A stretch of 49,536 nucleotides of DNA, from positions 1 to 49,536 of the forward strand of contig JAGXOC010000007.1 of the NCBI GenBank assembly GCA_019894665.1, written 5' to 3'. Source of the stretch: Candidatus Thorarchaeota archaeon. Lineage in GTDB: Archaea > Asgardarchaeota > Thorarchaeia > Thorarchaeales > Thorarchaeaceae. The position numbers and the translations under genes are program-made. Positions within the stretch are counted from its first letter, which is position 1. Each line of letters opens with the position of its first letter. Below are positions 37,904 to 46,939 of the stretch, one piece after another. A model generated the notes under the pieces. The model was given only the letters and a program-made list of their open reading frames with translations. It was not told the origin of the DNA and did not search any database.

Positions 37904-38374
37904 CTATTTGTCCCAACGGTAAATGCAATGATCGTCGCCACGCATCATGCACTTCGGAACGCTCATTGATAGACGAGAGTCTATAGCTTGGGCGATTCCT
38001 TCGTCAATTTTAGTGACATAATCGCATATGTCTTCTTTTGCTCCTTTCACACGAAATGTGTCAATCCAAGGACACGCAGTCACCTTAATGTCTATTTGTC
38101 GATCACTCACATCAACCATTTCTAATTCGAAACCAAAGTAGGGATATGCTGCGGCAAAGAACTCGAAGATAGATTTTAGGTCCCCTTTTCTAAGTCCACC
38201 GTCTTTCACACCTTGTTCTCCAAGCTCCAGACCATGCAACCGGTTAGCTTCTGCTAGAGCATCGAGACCCTTCTTACCAAAGTTCTCCCTTACTGTTTCT
38301 ACATAAACTGTATGAGCAGCAGCTACAGTTGACATTCCAACTATTCTAACATCTTCAGCAGATGGTTTGTCCAT
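37904..38374 (-). CDS. L-2-amino-thiazoline-4-carboxylic acid hydrolase / V4R-like protein, copy A
   Basis: ACPWIDTFRVKGAKEDICDYVTKIDEGIAQAIDSRLSMSVPKCMMRGDDHCIYRW. Confidence 0.55.
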   Translation of the reverse strand: MDKPSAEDVRIVGMSTVAAAHTVYVETVRENFGKKGLDALAEANRLHGLELGEQGVKDGGLRKGDLKSIFEFFAAAYPYFGFELEMVDVSDRQIDIKVTACPWIDTFRVKGAKEDICDYVTKIDEGIAQAIDSRLSMSVPKCMMRGDDHCIYRWDK

Positions 38375-38389
38375 TTCTAATACATCCTT

Positions 38390-39856
38390 TTAGTTAGACT
38401 TCGTTTTCTTTGTGCGATCCTCGATTAATTTCCTCATGGCTGATTCCATTTTCTTATCGAGTGGTTCAATCTTGTGTGTCAAAAGAATCTCCTTTACTTT
38501 CTCTCTAGCAACATCTTCTATGGTCTTTGAGCCTCTCTTTTCCCACTCAGGCCGTGATGTCCTATTACTAATCAGAGGTTGCCATTGTTCCTCCAGAAGA
38601 TGCTTTTTAGTAAACTTGAGAGCTTCAGGGGTATTCAAATGGTTCTTCTCATGTCCAACGGTTTCTATGATGTCTACAGCCAAAGTTTCGGGAGTTACTT
38701 GAATGCCCTTGGATATACGTTTAATGGCGCCACAGATATCATTGCTAATTGCAAACATCTCGTAACTAGCTGTGACCCCAGCCTCAACGATTCCATAGAC
38801 AGCATCATGAACCACGTCAGCACCCGAAACAGTAGCAAGTAACACGTTCATAGTATTTTCGTATGCAGCTTGTTGATCAGGGACCTTAGAGTCTATCACA
38901 CCAGCAGCACCATAATATGGAAGACCATAGTAGTGAGCCATCTGGCAAAATGCGGCATGAATCAGTCCATTCTCAGGTGATCCATAGGCGGCAGTCCCGT
39001 ACCGCTGATCCAATATTGTGGCACAGGACCCCCACATGATAGGAGTTCCAGGACCAATTAGCTGAGCCAAAACTACTATTGCATGATTCTCGGCAATACC
39101 TTGCACAATTGTTCCTGCAAGTGTTACAGGTCCACTTGCACTTGATAACAAACCTGTGCTAATATCAAAGGGTATTCTATACTTAGCACATTCAAGAACC
39201 ATATCAATGATTTCACGTGTATATTTCAGAGGGGGAACGTTATTGAATCCGGTATCAATGATAGATGGATTCTTGATAAACTCGTCCTCGCCTCCTGCAT
39301 AGATCTTTGCCATCTCTATGACATCTCTCCAGCCCTCAGGAGTTAGTGCCACAAGACTCAGGTGTTTCTCTGCACTCTTGAACATTGCAAGAGCCATTTC
39401 CTGCTCCCATACCGACTTCGGTACATCCTGAGGCAAAATGTTCGGTTTGATGTAGTCAACTGTTTGGAAATAATCTGCTAGAAGTGTAAACTCTTCTAAG
39501 TCCTTGATTGTTGAGAGTCGACGTTCTCCTGTTTCCAAGTCTATTGTATAATGAGCACCAAATGCATTTGTGAAATAAGAGTCCCCATCACCTATGACGA
39601 TATTGTATTTTGGATTTCGAGCAATGAGTTTATGCCTTCTAGGACTTTTCTGAAGCGCATCGTGAACCATGTATTCAGGGATTTTTACGACCTTTGTCTT
39701 GTCATCAACAGTCGCTCCAGCATCAGCGAGTTTCTTCAATGCTGCATCATGTTGAATGACTACACCAATTCGTTCAAGAACTTCCATTGCTGCTGTATGT
39801 ACTGCAGATATTTCACCGCGACCTAGTAATCTATACATGTAATTCCTCCATATCAT
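38390..39856 (-). CDS. trimethylamine methyltransferase (MttB) superfamily protein, no internal stop/Pyl codon
   Basis: GRGEISAVHTAAMEVLERIGVVIQ...DSYFTNAFG...GLPYYGAAGVIDSKVPDQQAAYENTMNVLLATVSGADVVHDA. Confidence 0.9.
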   Translation of the reverse strand: MIWRNYMYRLLGRGEISAVHTAAMEVLERIGVVIQHDAALKKLADAGATVDDKTKVVKIPEYMVHDALQKSPRRHKLIARNPKYNIVIGDGDSYFTNAFGAHYTIDLETGERRLSTIKDLEEFTLLADYFQTVDYIKPNILPQDVPKSVWEQEMALAMFKSAEKHLSLVALTPEGWRDVIEMAKIYAGGEDEFIKNPSIIDTGFNNVPPLKYTREIIDMVLECAKYRIPFDISTGLLSSASGPVTLAGTIVQGIAENHAIVVLAQLIGPGTPIMWGSCATILDQRYGTAAYGSPENGLIHAAFCQMAHYYGLPYYGAAGVIDSKVPDQQAAYENTMNVLLATVSGADVVHDAVYGIVEAGVTASYEMFAISNDICGAIKRISKGIQVTPETLAVDIIETVGHEKNHLNTPEALKFTKKHLLEEQWQPLISNRTSRPEWEKRGSKTIEDVAREKVKEILLTHKIEPLDKKMESAMRKLIEDRTKKTKSN

Positions 39857-39863
39857 TCATCAA

Positions 39864-40511
39864 CTAGCCTTTGATAAGCTGTTTCACCAGAGAAACAGCT
39901 GATACAGCATCTCCGGCCCAACCATCGGCTCCAATTTCGTCAGCCCATTCTTGAGTTGTAGGAGCTCCACCAACTATTACCTTGACATCTCCCCTCAATC
40001 CTGATGCTTTCAGTTTCTCGATTACATCCTTTTGAGCGGGCATCGTAACAGTAAGAAGAGATGACAAACCTAGGACATCGGGCTTGTGTTCTTTCACCTT
40101 CTCCATGAAGGTCTCTGATTGGACATCCTCACCAACATTCAAGACTTCGAATCCATCAGCTTCAAGCAGGGTTCCTACTATGTCTTTGCCTATGCTATGA
40201 ATGTCACCTTGGACTGTGCCTATCATTACTTTTCCTGCCGAAATCATCTCTGCTTTGGATTCTTTAATCACAGGGAGAAGAACTGACATACCAGCTTTCA
40301 TGGCATCTCCAGCCAGGATTAGTTCAACGAGGAATACCTGTCCCTCACTAAACAAATCACCTACTGTCTTTACACCCTTTGCTAGCCCATTTGTGATCAC
40401 ATCAAGGGGAGGGATTCCAGCTTCGAGCGCGTTCTTAGCTAAACTCACCGATTTTTCTGAATCACCCTCTATGACTGCATTTTGTAATTCTTCAAAAATC
40501 ATAGACTCCAT
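39864..40511 (-). CDS. corrinoid (B12-binding) methyltransferase partner protein
   Basis: VMIGTVQGDIHSIGKDIVGTLLEADGFEVLNVGEDV (DxHxxG) with helical cap domain. Confidence 0.93.
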   Translation of the reverse strand: MESMIFEELQNAVIEGDSEKSVSLAKNALEAGIPPLDVITNGLAKGVKTVGDLFSEGQVFLVELILAGDAMKAGMSVLLPVIKESKAEMISAGKVMIGTVQGDIHSIGKDIVGTLLEADGFEVLNVGEDVQSETFMEKVKEHKPDVLGLSSLLTVTMPAQKDVIEKLKASGLRGDVKVIVGGAPTTQEWADEIGADGWAGDAVSAVSLVKQLIKG

Positions 40512-40648
40512 TCTTCAACTCAACCTCACAGAATTTACGGTCTACTCCATCATATATATCTAATCATGAACGATTCAAATTATTAAACTGGTTCCCCTTT
40601 ATCTTATAATCTTCTTAAACTAATCTCTAACTGGGCTAATATTGAGGA

Positions 40649-40681
40649 AAAAAAAGGGGGAGAAGGGGCGTTGAAGCCCCT
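40649..40681 (-). terminator. hairpin plus poly-T (minus strand) at end of APC permease B
   Basis: aggggc-gttgaa-gcccct; minus-strand downstream CCCCCTTTTTTTTCC. Confidence 0.7.
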
Positions 40682-42284
40682 ACTCTGGTGGTAACGATTC
40701 GTAGATCGATTCCACTTCAATGTCCTTGTTTCGTAGCCTTTGGCTATACACAACAAACCACAGTGCTGAAAAGCCATATGTTATGCACATCATGACTATT
40801 GACACGAATGCAGCACCTTGGAAGAATCCTATAGCCAAGAAGAGCGAAACTGGTAGGATTATGACGCCCAAGAGCGACATTAATGGGTATTTCGCAATCT
40901 CAGGTTGTTTACGAATGCTTCCCTCATATAACGGCCGTTTCATGTATGGAATTCCTAATGCCGATAGCGAATGGAATATCATCTCAATACCCCAGAGCCC
41001 TATTAGCGCCGTAAGGACCGCCAAGAAACCAGCAAGTTCAGGGACCGCAAATGCGAATGCAAATGGAGCACCAAAAAGGAAGTAGTAACCGATTGCATAT
41101 GTCGGTGTGTGGTATTTAGACAGCTTTCCGAAGAAAGAAGGCATCATCCGGTCTAGTGAAGCTTGGAAGAAGCCCCTAGTAACCCAGGCCATATTCATCG
41201 GTGTAGCAGTGAGACCGACAACCACAGGTGAAAGTAGTATCCATCCTGCAATTATAGGATTGCCAGCCAGTACCGCAGCGAATGTCCCTAGTCCTCCTTG
41301 AAAGATTCCATTAAAAGCAAACGTCGCGTCTCCCCGACCTACCGCGGCCGCAGCCGTAGCGTACTCCGTAGAGAATGTCCCGAAAACGCCCTGGAATATT
41401 GCTGCTGCAGATGCGAGCATGATGGCAAGAAGTATCCCACCAACTACCTGAACTCTGACAAGGTTCTTTGCGGGATCTGATATTTCACCACCATAGTGAA
41501 GAATCAAGTATGGCCATACAAGACCAATGGGCCATATTGTTGCCAATAGTGTCATCTGCAAGTTGAATGGCGCTGCACCAAACCCAGCAGCCGATGCTAC
41601 AGTTGTTACTTCTGAATAAGCACCTGCTCCCCAAACAGCATCCCAGCGACCCGGAACGGCTGAAACAGGAGTTGCTATCATAACAAGGATAGCCAAAATC
41701 CAGCCTACCGTTGAGAAAACGCCTCCTGCCATCATAATCGTAGGTTCAACTTTAAAGAGCGGACCTAGATAGGCAATAATGGAGAACAATGCCAATAGAC
41801 CTATTGAAAGACCTATCAGAACGCCAGGACTCTGCATGGAGAATGTGACTCCCAATGCGGTCAATGCCGCGTTACCAGAAACAGCACCCCACTGTGCGAA
41901 TGCAGCACCCAAAAAGACAAGGAATAAGTAGAATTCGCTCATCTTTATGATCGGATTTGCGATGATGCCACGCCACACAGCAATTATCCCCGCTTGTGGA
42001 TTAAGACCACGTGCAGAGATTTGATATATTCCCGCTGAGCGAGGCATCGCCATCGACATCAACGTTATCATCACAGTATAGATTAACATGAATAGCATCC
42101 CTATGCCCCATGTCATACCAGCATTAATACCAGGGTACATGTCTTGAAGGGTTCCAACAAAGAGCCATTGAAATGTGCCCAAGCTAGCGCCCATCATGGC
42201 AAAGAGAGCAGTCCATGTTCCAAAATACTTCGTCAATCCTGAAGTCGGTCTTAGAAACAGGATCTCTGAAGAAGTTTTTTCCAT
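40680..42284 (-). CDS. APC-superfamily amino acid/amine permease, copy B
   Basis: 12-TM protein; AMPRSAGIYQISARGLNPQAGIIAVWRGIIANPI parallels copy A. Confidence 0.9.
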   Translation of the reverse strand: MEKTSSEILFLRPTSGLTKYFGTWTALFAMMGASLGTFQWLFVGTLQDMYPGINAGMTWGIGMLFMLIYTVMITLMSMAMPRSAGIYQISARGLNPQAGIIAVWRGIIANPIIKMSEFYLFLVFLGAAFAQWGAVSGNAALTALGVTFSMQSPGVLIGLSIGLLALFSIIAYLGPLFKVEPTIMMAGGVFSTVGWILAILVMIATPVSAVPGRWDAVWGAGAYSEVTTVASAAGFGAAPFNLQMTLLATIWPIGLVWPYLILHYGGEISDPAKNLVRVQVVGGILLAIMLASAAAIFQGVFGTFSTEYATAAAAVGRGDATFAFNGIFQGGLGTFAAVLAGNPIIAGWILLSPVVVGLTATPMNMAWVTRGFFQASLDRMMPSFFGKLSKYHTPTYAIGYYFLFGAPFAFAFAVPELAGFLAVLTALIGLWGIEMIFHSLSALGIPYMKRPLYEGSIRKQPEIAKYPLMSLLGVIILPVSLFLAIGFFQGAAFVSIVMMCITYGFSALWFVVYSQRLRNKDIEVESIYESLPPE

Positions 42285-42509
42285 CAGTAAATCTCCTCCA
42301 TGTTATGATGAGCTTTTACTATAGCTCACCTAACAACGCGAAACAATAAATAACGACTTGATATATATAAACTAATCGAATTAATTTTCTAATGGTTATA
42401 ATATTTAAACGAATAATTAAATCCATTAATTATCCTGACTCGATTATTTTTAAAAAAATCTCTCAGCAGACTTCAGGAAATTCTTAGATTTTCATATAAA
42501 CTTCATGAA

Positions 42510-43223
42510 TCACTCAGGATGTGGTGCGTCGATAAAGATTTTTACAATGTAATATTTTCGCCATGGTTTGGGGGTTTTTGTAATCTCAATATTCTGGTAA
42601 TCAATCATACCTAGCGCGACTTCATGATCCTCAGGATCTTCACCGGTTATGAGTAAATACCTATGTAACTCATCAATAAGTAATTGGACAGCTTTGCGAA
42701 CTGCAATTTCTCGAAGTTTATGTGCATCAGGGTTGTCATCATAAAATGCATGGATTCTCTTGCCAATTCTGTTACCTATCAAAAATCGTGAGAAAAGACC
42801 AGTAAACAATGATGTGAACGCAATAATCATCACATAGGGCGAAACTACTCCGAGGATTGGTATATCTGGAGCCATAATGCTCACGAACAATAATATAAAC
42901 ATGATAGGAACTGAAACTTGCCAAAGTATTTCGAAATACGATTGTATCCTCGCTAGACGTATAAGACCCGGAATAGATGAGGTTATTCGGGCCATTTTTA
43001 TTAAGTTCTTATGAATGTCTTTCCAGTTGTTTGAAAATTCACGTCCTATGCTACGACTTTTTACAAGCGGCTCGACCCAAGAAACGTCATAGAAGACATG
43101 ACTTCGATAAGCATCCACATTGTAGATGACCTTTCCTATATCAGTAGGTTTGATTCCCAATACTCGGCGATCTATTATTGGAGAGCCTTTTCTCTGACGC
43201 TCGCTTCTTTTCCCTTTTGACAT
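42510..43223 (-). CDS. 2-TM membrane protein, module copy B
   Basis: Two hydrophobic helices mid-protein; C-term NIEITKTPKPWRKYYIVKIFID parallels copy A. Confidence 0.7.
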   Translation of the reverse strand: MSKGKRSERQRKGSPIIDRRVLGIKPTDIGKVIYNVDAYRSHVFYDVSWVEPLVKSRSIGREFSNNWKDIHKNLIKMARITSSIPGLIRLARIQSYFEILWQVSVPIMFILLFVSIMAPDIPILGVVSPYVMIIAFTSLFTGLFSRFLIGNRIGKRIHAFYDDNPDAHKLREIAVRKAVQLLIDELHRYLLITGEDPEDHEVALGMIDYQNIEITKTPKPWRKYYIVKIFIDAPHPE

Positions 43224-43247
43224 CGGTTCATCACATGTTTTTCTTTG

Positions 43248-44201
43248 TCAGGCGGATACATTGAGGACCTCTACTTTTCCCCCAGATTCCTTCGGCAGGT
43301 CAATGACGAAGGCATTTAACATTCCCTGCGTGTAGACTGATCCAGAGTTTACACAGAGCGATCTACCAATATGCTCAATCCCTCCAGACTCGTGAATGTG
43401 TCCATGAAGACCGAGAAGTGGTTGATATTTTTCAATCAGTTCACGAACACTCGTGCTACCCACATTAACCATTTTTGGACGTCCAAACCGCATCTTCACG
43501 CTGAGATTCTCGTCAAGCTTTGGTGCAAGGTCAATCCTCGTTCCATAAGGTGGTGCATGGAAATTGCAAATCAGATTCTCATACTTGTCGACTCTGTCGA
43601 ACTCTCTTTGTAATTTATCCCTTAATTCATCTTCAGGACATTCACGGGGTGTATTATCCCATGGAGTCGTGTTTACCCATTCGCAACTTATCAGTTGGTG
43701 GTCTTCATCAATGTCCACAACGGTTTCTAAGGGGTAAATGGATTTAGCGCTGGCTTTAATGAGACCATCAATTGGTTGGTGGTCGTCATTTCCTGGTGAG
43801 ATTATCACTTTGATTTCGTCAGGTATTGTTTCATCGATAAGCTTCATCCATTCCTCCATGCGGTCCATCATTAGTTTGTTAAAGAGTTCATCAACCTTCT
43901 CTCGGTTCGATTGAAGCTCAGTCAGTTCGTCTTGAGTTGTGAGGAACCAGTAGAATCCTCTCTTCTCGTACATTTTCTTGGCTTGTTCGACATCTTGTTC
44001 CGATGTGTATTTTTCTTTATTGCCATAAGGGGATGACCACCATAAACCGGGCTTCTCTTCAACTATAGGAACAATAGCCTTCCCGGTAAGGTCACCACAC
44101 ATCATCACGACATCACAGTTGTATGCCTTGTGAACCTTTGCCATCTTACGAAGTACAGGTACACTACCATGAGCGTCACATGCGAAGAAAATCCGAGTCA
44201 C
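43248..44201 (-). CDS. calcineurin-like metallophosphoesterase, module copy B
   Basis: RIFFACDAHGS, MMCGDLTGKAIVPI, SPGNDDHQ, CNFHAPPYG, GLHGHIHES; clear paralogue of 30994-31935. Confidence 0.9.
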   Translation of the reverse strand: MTRIFFACDAHGSVPVLRKMAKVHKAYNCDVVMMCGDLTGKAIVPIVEEKPGLWWSSPYGNKEKYTSEQDVEQAKKMYEKRGFYWFLTTQDELTELQSNREKVDELFNKLMMDRMEEWMKLIDETIPDEIKVIISPGNDDHQPIDGLIKASAKSIYPLETVVDIDEDHQLISCEWVNTTPWDNTPRECPEDELRDKLQREFDRVDKYENLICNFHAPPYGTRIDLAPKLDENLSVKMRFGRPKMVNVGSTSVRELIEKYQPLLGLHGHIHESGGIEHIGRSLCVNSGSVYTQGMLNAFVIDLPKESGGKVEVLNVSA

Positions 44202-44286
44202 AAACTAGCCTCTCAAGCGAGTTCCCACAACAGATATTTAAGCATTCGTGTGGAATGCGACGACTCAGGCTCTTGAGGGTTTAAGC

Positions 44287-45057
44287 ATGGAAGATGATAT
44301 TAAACAGGACAATATTTTCATTGATGAATCTAAGAAAATCCTTGAGGAGGCGGAAAGACAAGGTGTGACTCTGAGAGTCATGGGTTCCATCGCTGTAAGA
44401 CTTCACTGTCCGGATTCTATTGATCTGATTAAGAAACTCGGTCGACCAATAACCGACATAGATTATGTTGCCTATGACAAACAGAGTTCCAAGATTCAGA
44501 AGCTCTTTGAGAATCTTAGCTATGTGCAAAGACAGCTTTCCTATAGCTATGTGCAAGCTGGAAGACTGATTTTCATTAACCCAGTCAATCAAGAAGTTGT
44601 GGATGTTTTCTTAAATCGACTAGCCATGTGTCATACCATTGATTATTCTAAAAGACTCGAGGTAGATAGTCCAACAGTACCTCTTGCGGAGATAATCTTG
44701 CAGAAGATGCAAATTGTGATGATTAGCGAGAAAGATGTGAAAGATACATTTGTTCTCTTTAGAGAGCATGATGTAGGGGATAATGACAACAATATGATTA
44801 ATGGGAAGTATATTGCGAAACTGATGTCTAAAGACTGGGGTTTCTATTACACTGTGACAACTAATTTACAAAAAGTAAAGAATCTAATGCCACAATTTTC
44901 AGTATTAAGTGAGCAGGATAAGACAACCATCTCTAATAGAATTGACAGTCTCCTTAGGAGAATTGAGGACGAACCGAAGAGTAGTTCATGGAAAATACGA
45001 GCGAAGGTCGGTCCCCGAAAGAAATGGTATAATGATGTCTACTCGGCTCCCAAGTGA
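44287..45057 (+). CDS. nucleotidyltransferase-fold protein (AbiEii-like), module copy B
   Basis: LRVMGSIAVRL...LGRPITDIDYVAYD; KRLEVDSPTVPLAEIILQKMQIVMISEKDVKDT; NGKYIAKLMSKDWGFYYTVTTNLQK; ATG at 44287. Confidence 0.72.
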   Translation: MEDDIKQDNIFIDESKKILEEAERQGVTLRVMGSIAVRLHCPDSIDLIKKLGRPITDIDYVAYDKQSSKIQKLFENLSYVQRQLSYSYVQAGRLIFINPVNQEVVDVFLNRLAMCHTIDYSKRLEVDSPTVPLAEIILQKMQIVMISEKDVKDTFVLFREHDVGDNDNNMINGKYIAKLMSKDWGFYYTVTTNLQKVKNLMPQFSVLSEQDKTTISNRIDSLLRRIEDEPKSSSWKIRAKVGPRKKWYNDVYSAPK

Positions 45058-45168
45058 TTTAGAGTTTTTAATTCTGATTCAGTGTCTTCCAGACCCAATC
45101 TCTTTGCTGAACTAAATAGTTGATACTAATATGTTCAACAATCGTGTTTCATAACACTCCTAAAGGCT

Positions 45169-45693
45169 TCATTTTCTCCTTTTGGAAATAATAACTGTGC
45201 AGAATTTGCCGTTCTTCTGAAGACCTGTTTCTCCAACATCTGGAGGTGTCTGGATTTCAAGTTCAGGATTCCAACCCTCGACAAACCCATTATCGAAAAG
45301 CTCCATAATAGGGCAAACCGTTTTCAGGTAGTCTTCAGACAGCCCCTCATCTTTGAAAGCTGGGACAAGGGTTGGTACTGGACATCTACGCCAATGGATG
45401 ACTGCACGATCTTCTGTGATCTCAACAATCTCTGGGCTGAATACTTTGGTACCTCCAAAAAGCTCTCCCAGTGTCACTAAATCATTCTTCCCTATAGCTT
45501 TTGCTGCATTCTTCCCAGCGACGTATCCAGCATCGTAATTTACTTTCTTGAGATCTTCAAGAATCTCATCACCATATTTACCGGGAAGTCTATGGATAAG
45601 ATATGACACAATCAAACAACGTGTTGCTATCTCTCCAGCAACTAGTTCATTGCATAGATTCCAAGTAAGTTCTCTGTCTGACAACATAATCAC
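45169..45693 (-). CDS. L-2-amino-thiazoline-4-carboxylic acid hydrolase-like protein, copy B (divergent)
   Basis: WRRCPVPTLVPAFKDEGLSEDYLKTVCPIMELFDNGFVEGWNPELEIQTPPDVGETG. Confidence 0.45.
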   Translation of the reverse strand: MIMLSDRELTWNLCNELVAGEIATRCLIVSYLIHRLPGKYGDEILEDLKKVNYDAGYVAGKNAAKAIGKNDLVTLGELFGGTKVFSPEIVEITEDRAVIHWRRCPVPTLVPAFKDEGLSEDYLKTVCPIMELFDNGFVEGWNPELEIQTPPDVGETGLQKNGKFCTVIISKRRK

Positions 45694-45716
45694 CCTTTTC
45701 TTTTCATTCGCAATAT

Positions 45717-46772
45717 CTAGTAAGTAATTTGAACCTTGATGGATTGTGAAGTGCTCTTTTCTAGAGCTGCTTCAAAAGCCTCTGATGCTTTCTCCAGAGG
45801 AAACTTGTGAGTGATCAGGGATTTTGCATCAATTCTGCCTTTTTCTAATACTCCCAAAGACACTGCAAACTCTTTCAAATGATTCCAATACCCGTAACCC
45901 CATGCACTTGTTAGTCTTACTTCTTTTGTCACAAGTGAAAACATATTGATGAGAACTTGATCTAAGAAGATACCAGTCGCAACAATTATTCCTTGACGAC
46001 GAACCATACTAATACCTTCGTCAATCACTGGTGCGGTTCCCCCTACAGCTTCAATCACCTTATCAACGCCTTTTCTAGAAGTCAGTTCCATAAGCCTTTC
46101 AACTGAATTCTCTTTTCTCGCATTGATCGTAGCTGTTACTCCAAAACGTTCAGCAGTCTTCAGCTGGTACTCATGAGTGCCAGTAACATAGACCTCTCTT
46201 GCTCCAGCTAATATTGCTAGTTGAGCAGCAAAAAGCCCGATAGTTCCTGCACCAAGAACTGCTACAGAATCCTCAAGTGATACCTCTGCTCGTTTGACTG
46301 CACGCGCCGCTACTGCAATGCAGTCTAGTGTTGCTGCTTCTTCGAAAGATGTTCTTTTGGAGAGCTTGAAGCATTTCTCCTCGGGGACTACGCAATATTC
46401 TGCAAGACCACCAATGTAGTAAAAGCCGATAAGTCCAGAGTTCTCACAGAGGTTGAATAATCCAATCTTGCACCAATCACATTTCCCGCAATTGATAGTT
46501 GGTTCTACAACTACTCTGTCCCCTTCTTGAATAGATTCTACACCCTTACCTACTTCCTTGACTTCTCCAGAAAGCTCGTGACCTGGAACATATTTCCCCT
46601 CACCAAGAACTGATGAGATAGGAATGAAAGTCTTCTCTTTATAGAGATGCAAGTCACTTCCACATATGCCTGCTGCTCGAATTTTCAATAGAACCCAGCC
46701 AGGCGAAAGGTCTGGAATATCAATTTCCTCAATCCGTAAATCCCTGGGGCCATATAGGATACCAGCTTTCAT
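45717..46772 (-). CDS. zinc-dependent medium-chain alcohol dehydrogenase
   Basis: MKAGILYGPRDLRIEEIDIPDL, GICGSDLHLY, VPGHELSGEV, CGKCDWCKIGLFNLC, AVLGAGTIGLF; internal ATG preferred over ORF start. Confidence 0.93.
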   Translation of the reverse strand: MKAGILYGPRDLRIEEIDIPDLSPGWVLLKIRAAGICGSDLHLYKEKTFIPISSVLGEGKYVPGHELSGEVKEVGKGVESIQEGDRVVVEPTINCGKCDWCKIGLFNLCENSGLIGFYYIGGLAEYCVVPEEKCFKLSKRTSFEEAATLDCIAVAARAVKRAEVSLEDSVAVLGAGTIGLFAAQLAILAGAREVYVTGTHEYQLKTAERFGVTATINARKENSVERLMELTSRKGVDKVIEAVGGTAPVIDEGISMVRRQGIIVATGIFLDQVLINMFSLVTKEVRLTSAWGYGYWNHLKEFAVSLGVLEKGRIDAKSLITHKFPLEKASEAFEAALEKSTSQSIKVQITY

Positions 46773-46939
46773 CTTTTCCAAATCGCAGAACCTCCTCAAG
46801 AAGATATCCTGACTCTTCGAACTACATAAACATTTCCGCTTAAGATTCACGAAACCTGAAAAGAATATTGAACCTACTTCGACATACTTAATTTGAAATT
46901 TAGTGATGTACTAACAAGAGTAAGTGGTGAATTAGAAAA

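Noticed and set aside
38390-39856. Pyrrolysine-containing MttB
   Set aside because: The ORF is full length with no in-frame TAG, so it belongs to the non-Pyl part of the superfamily
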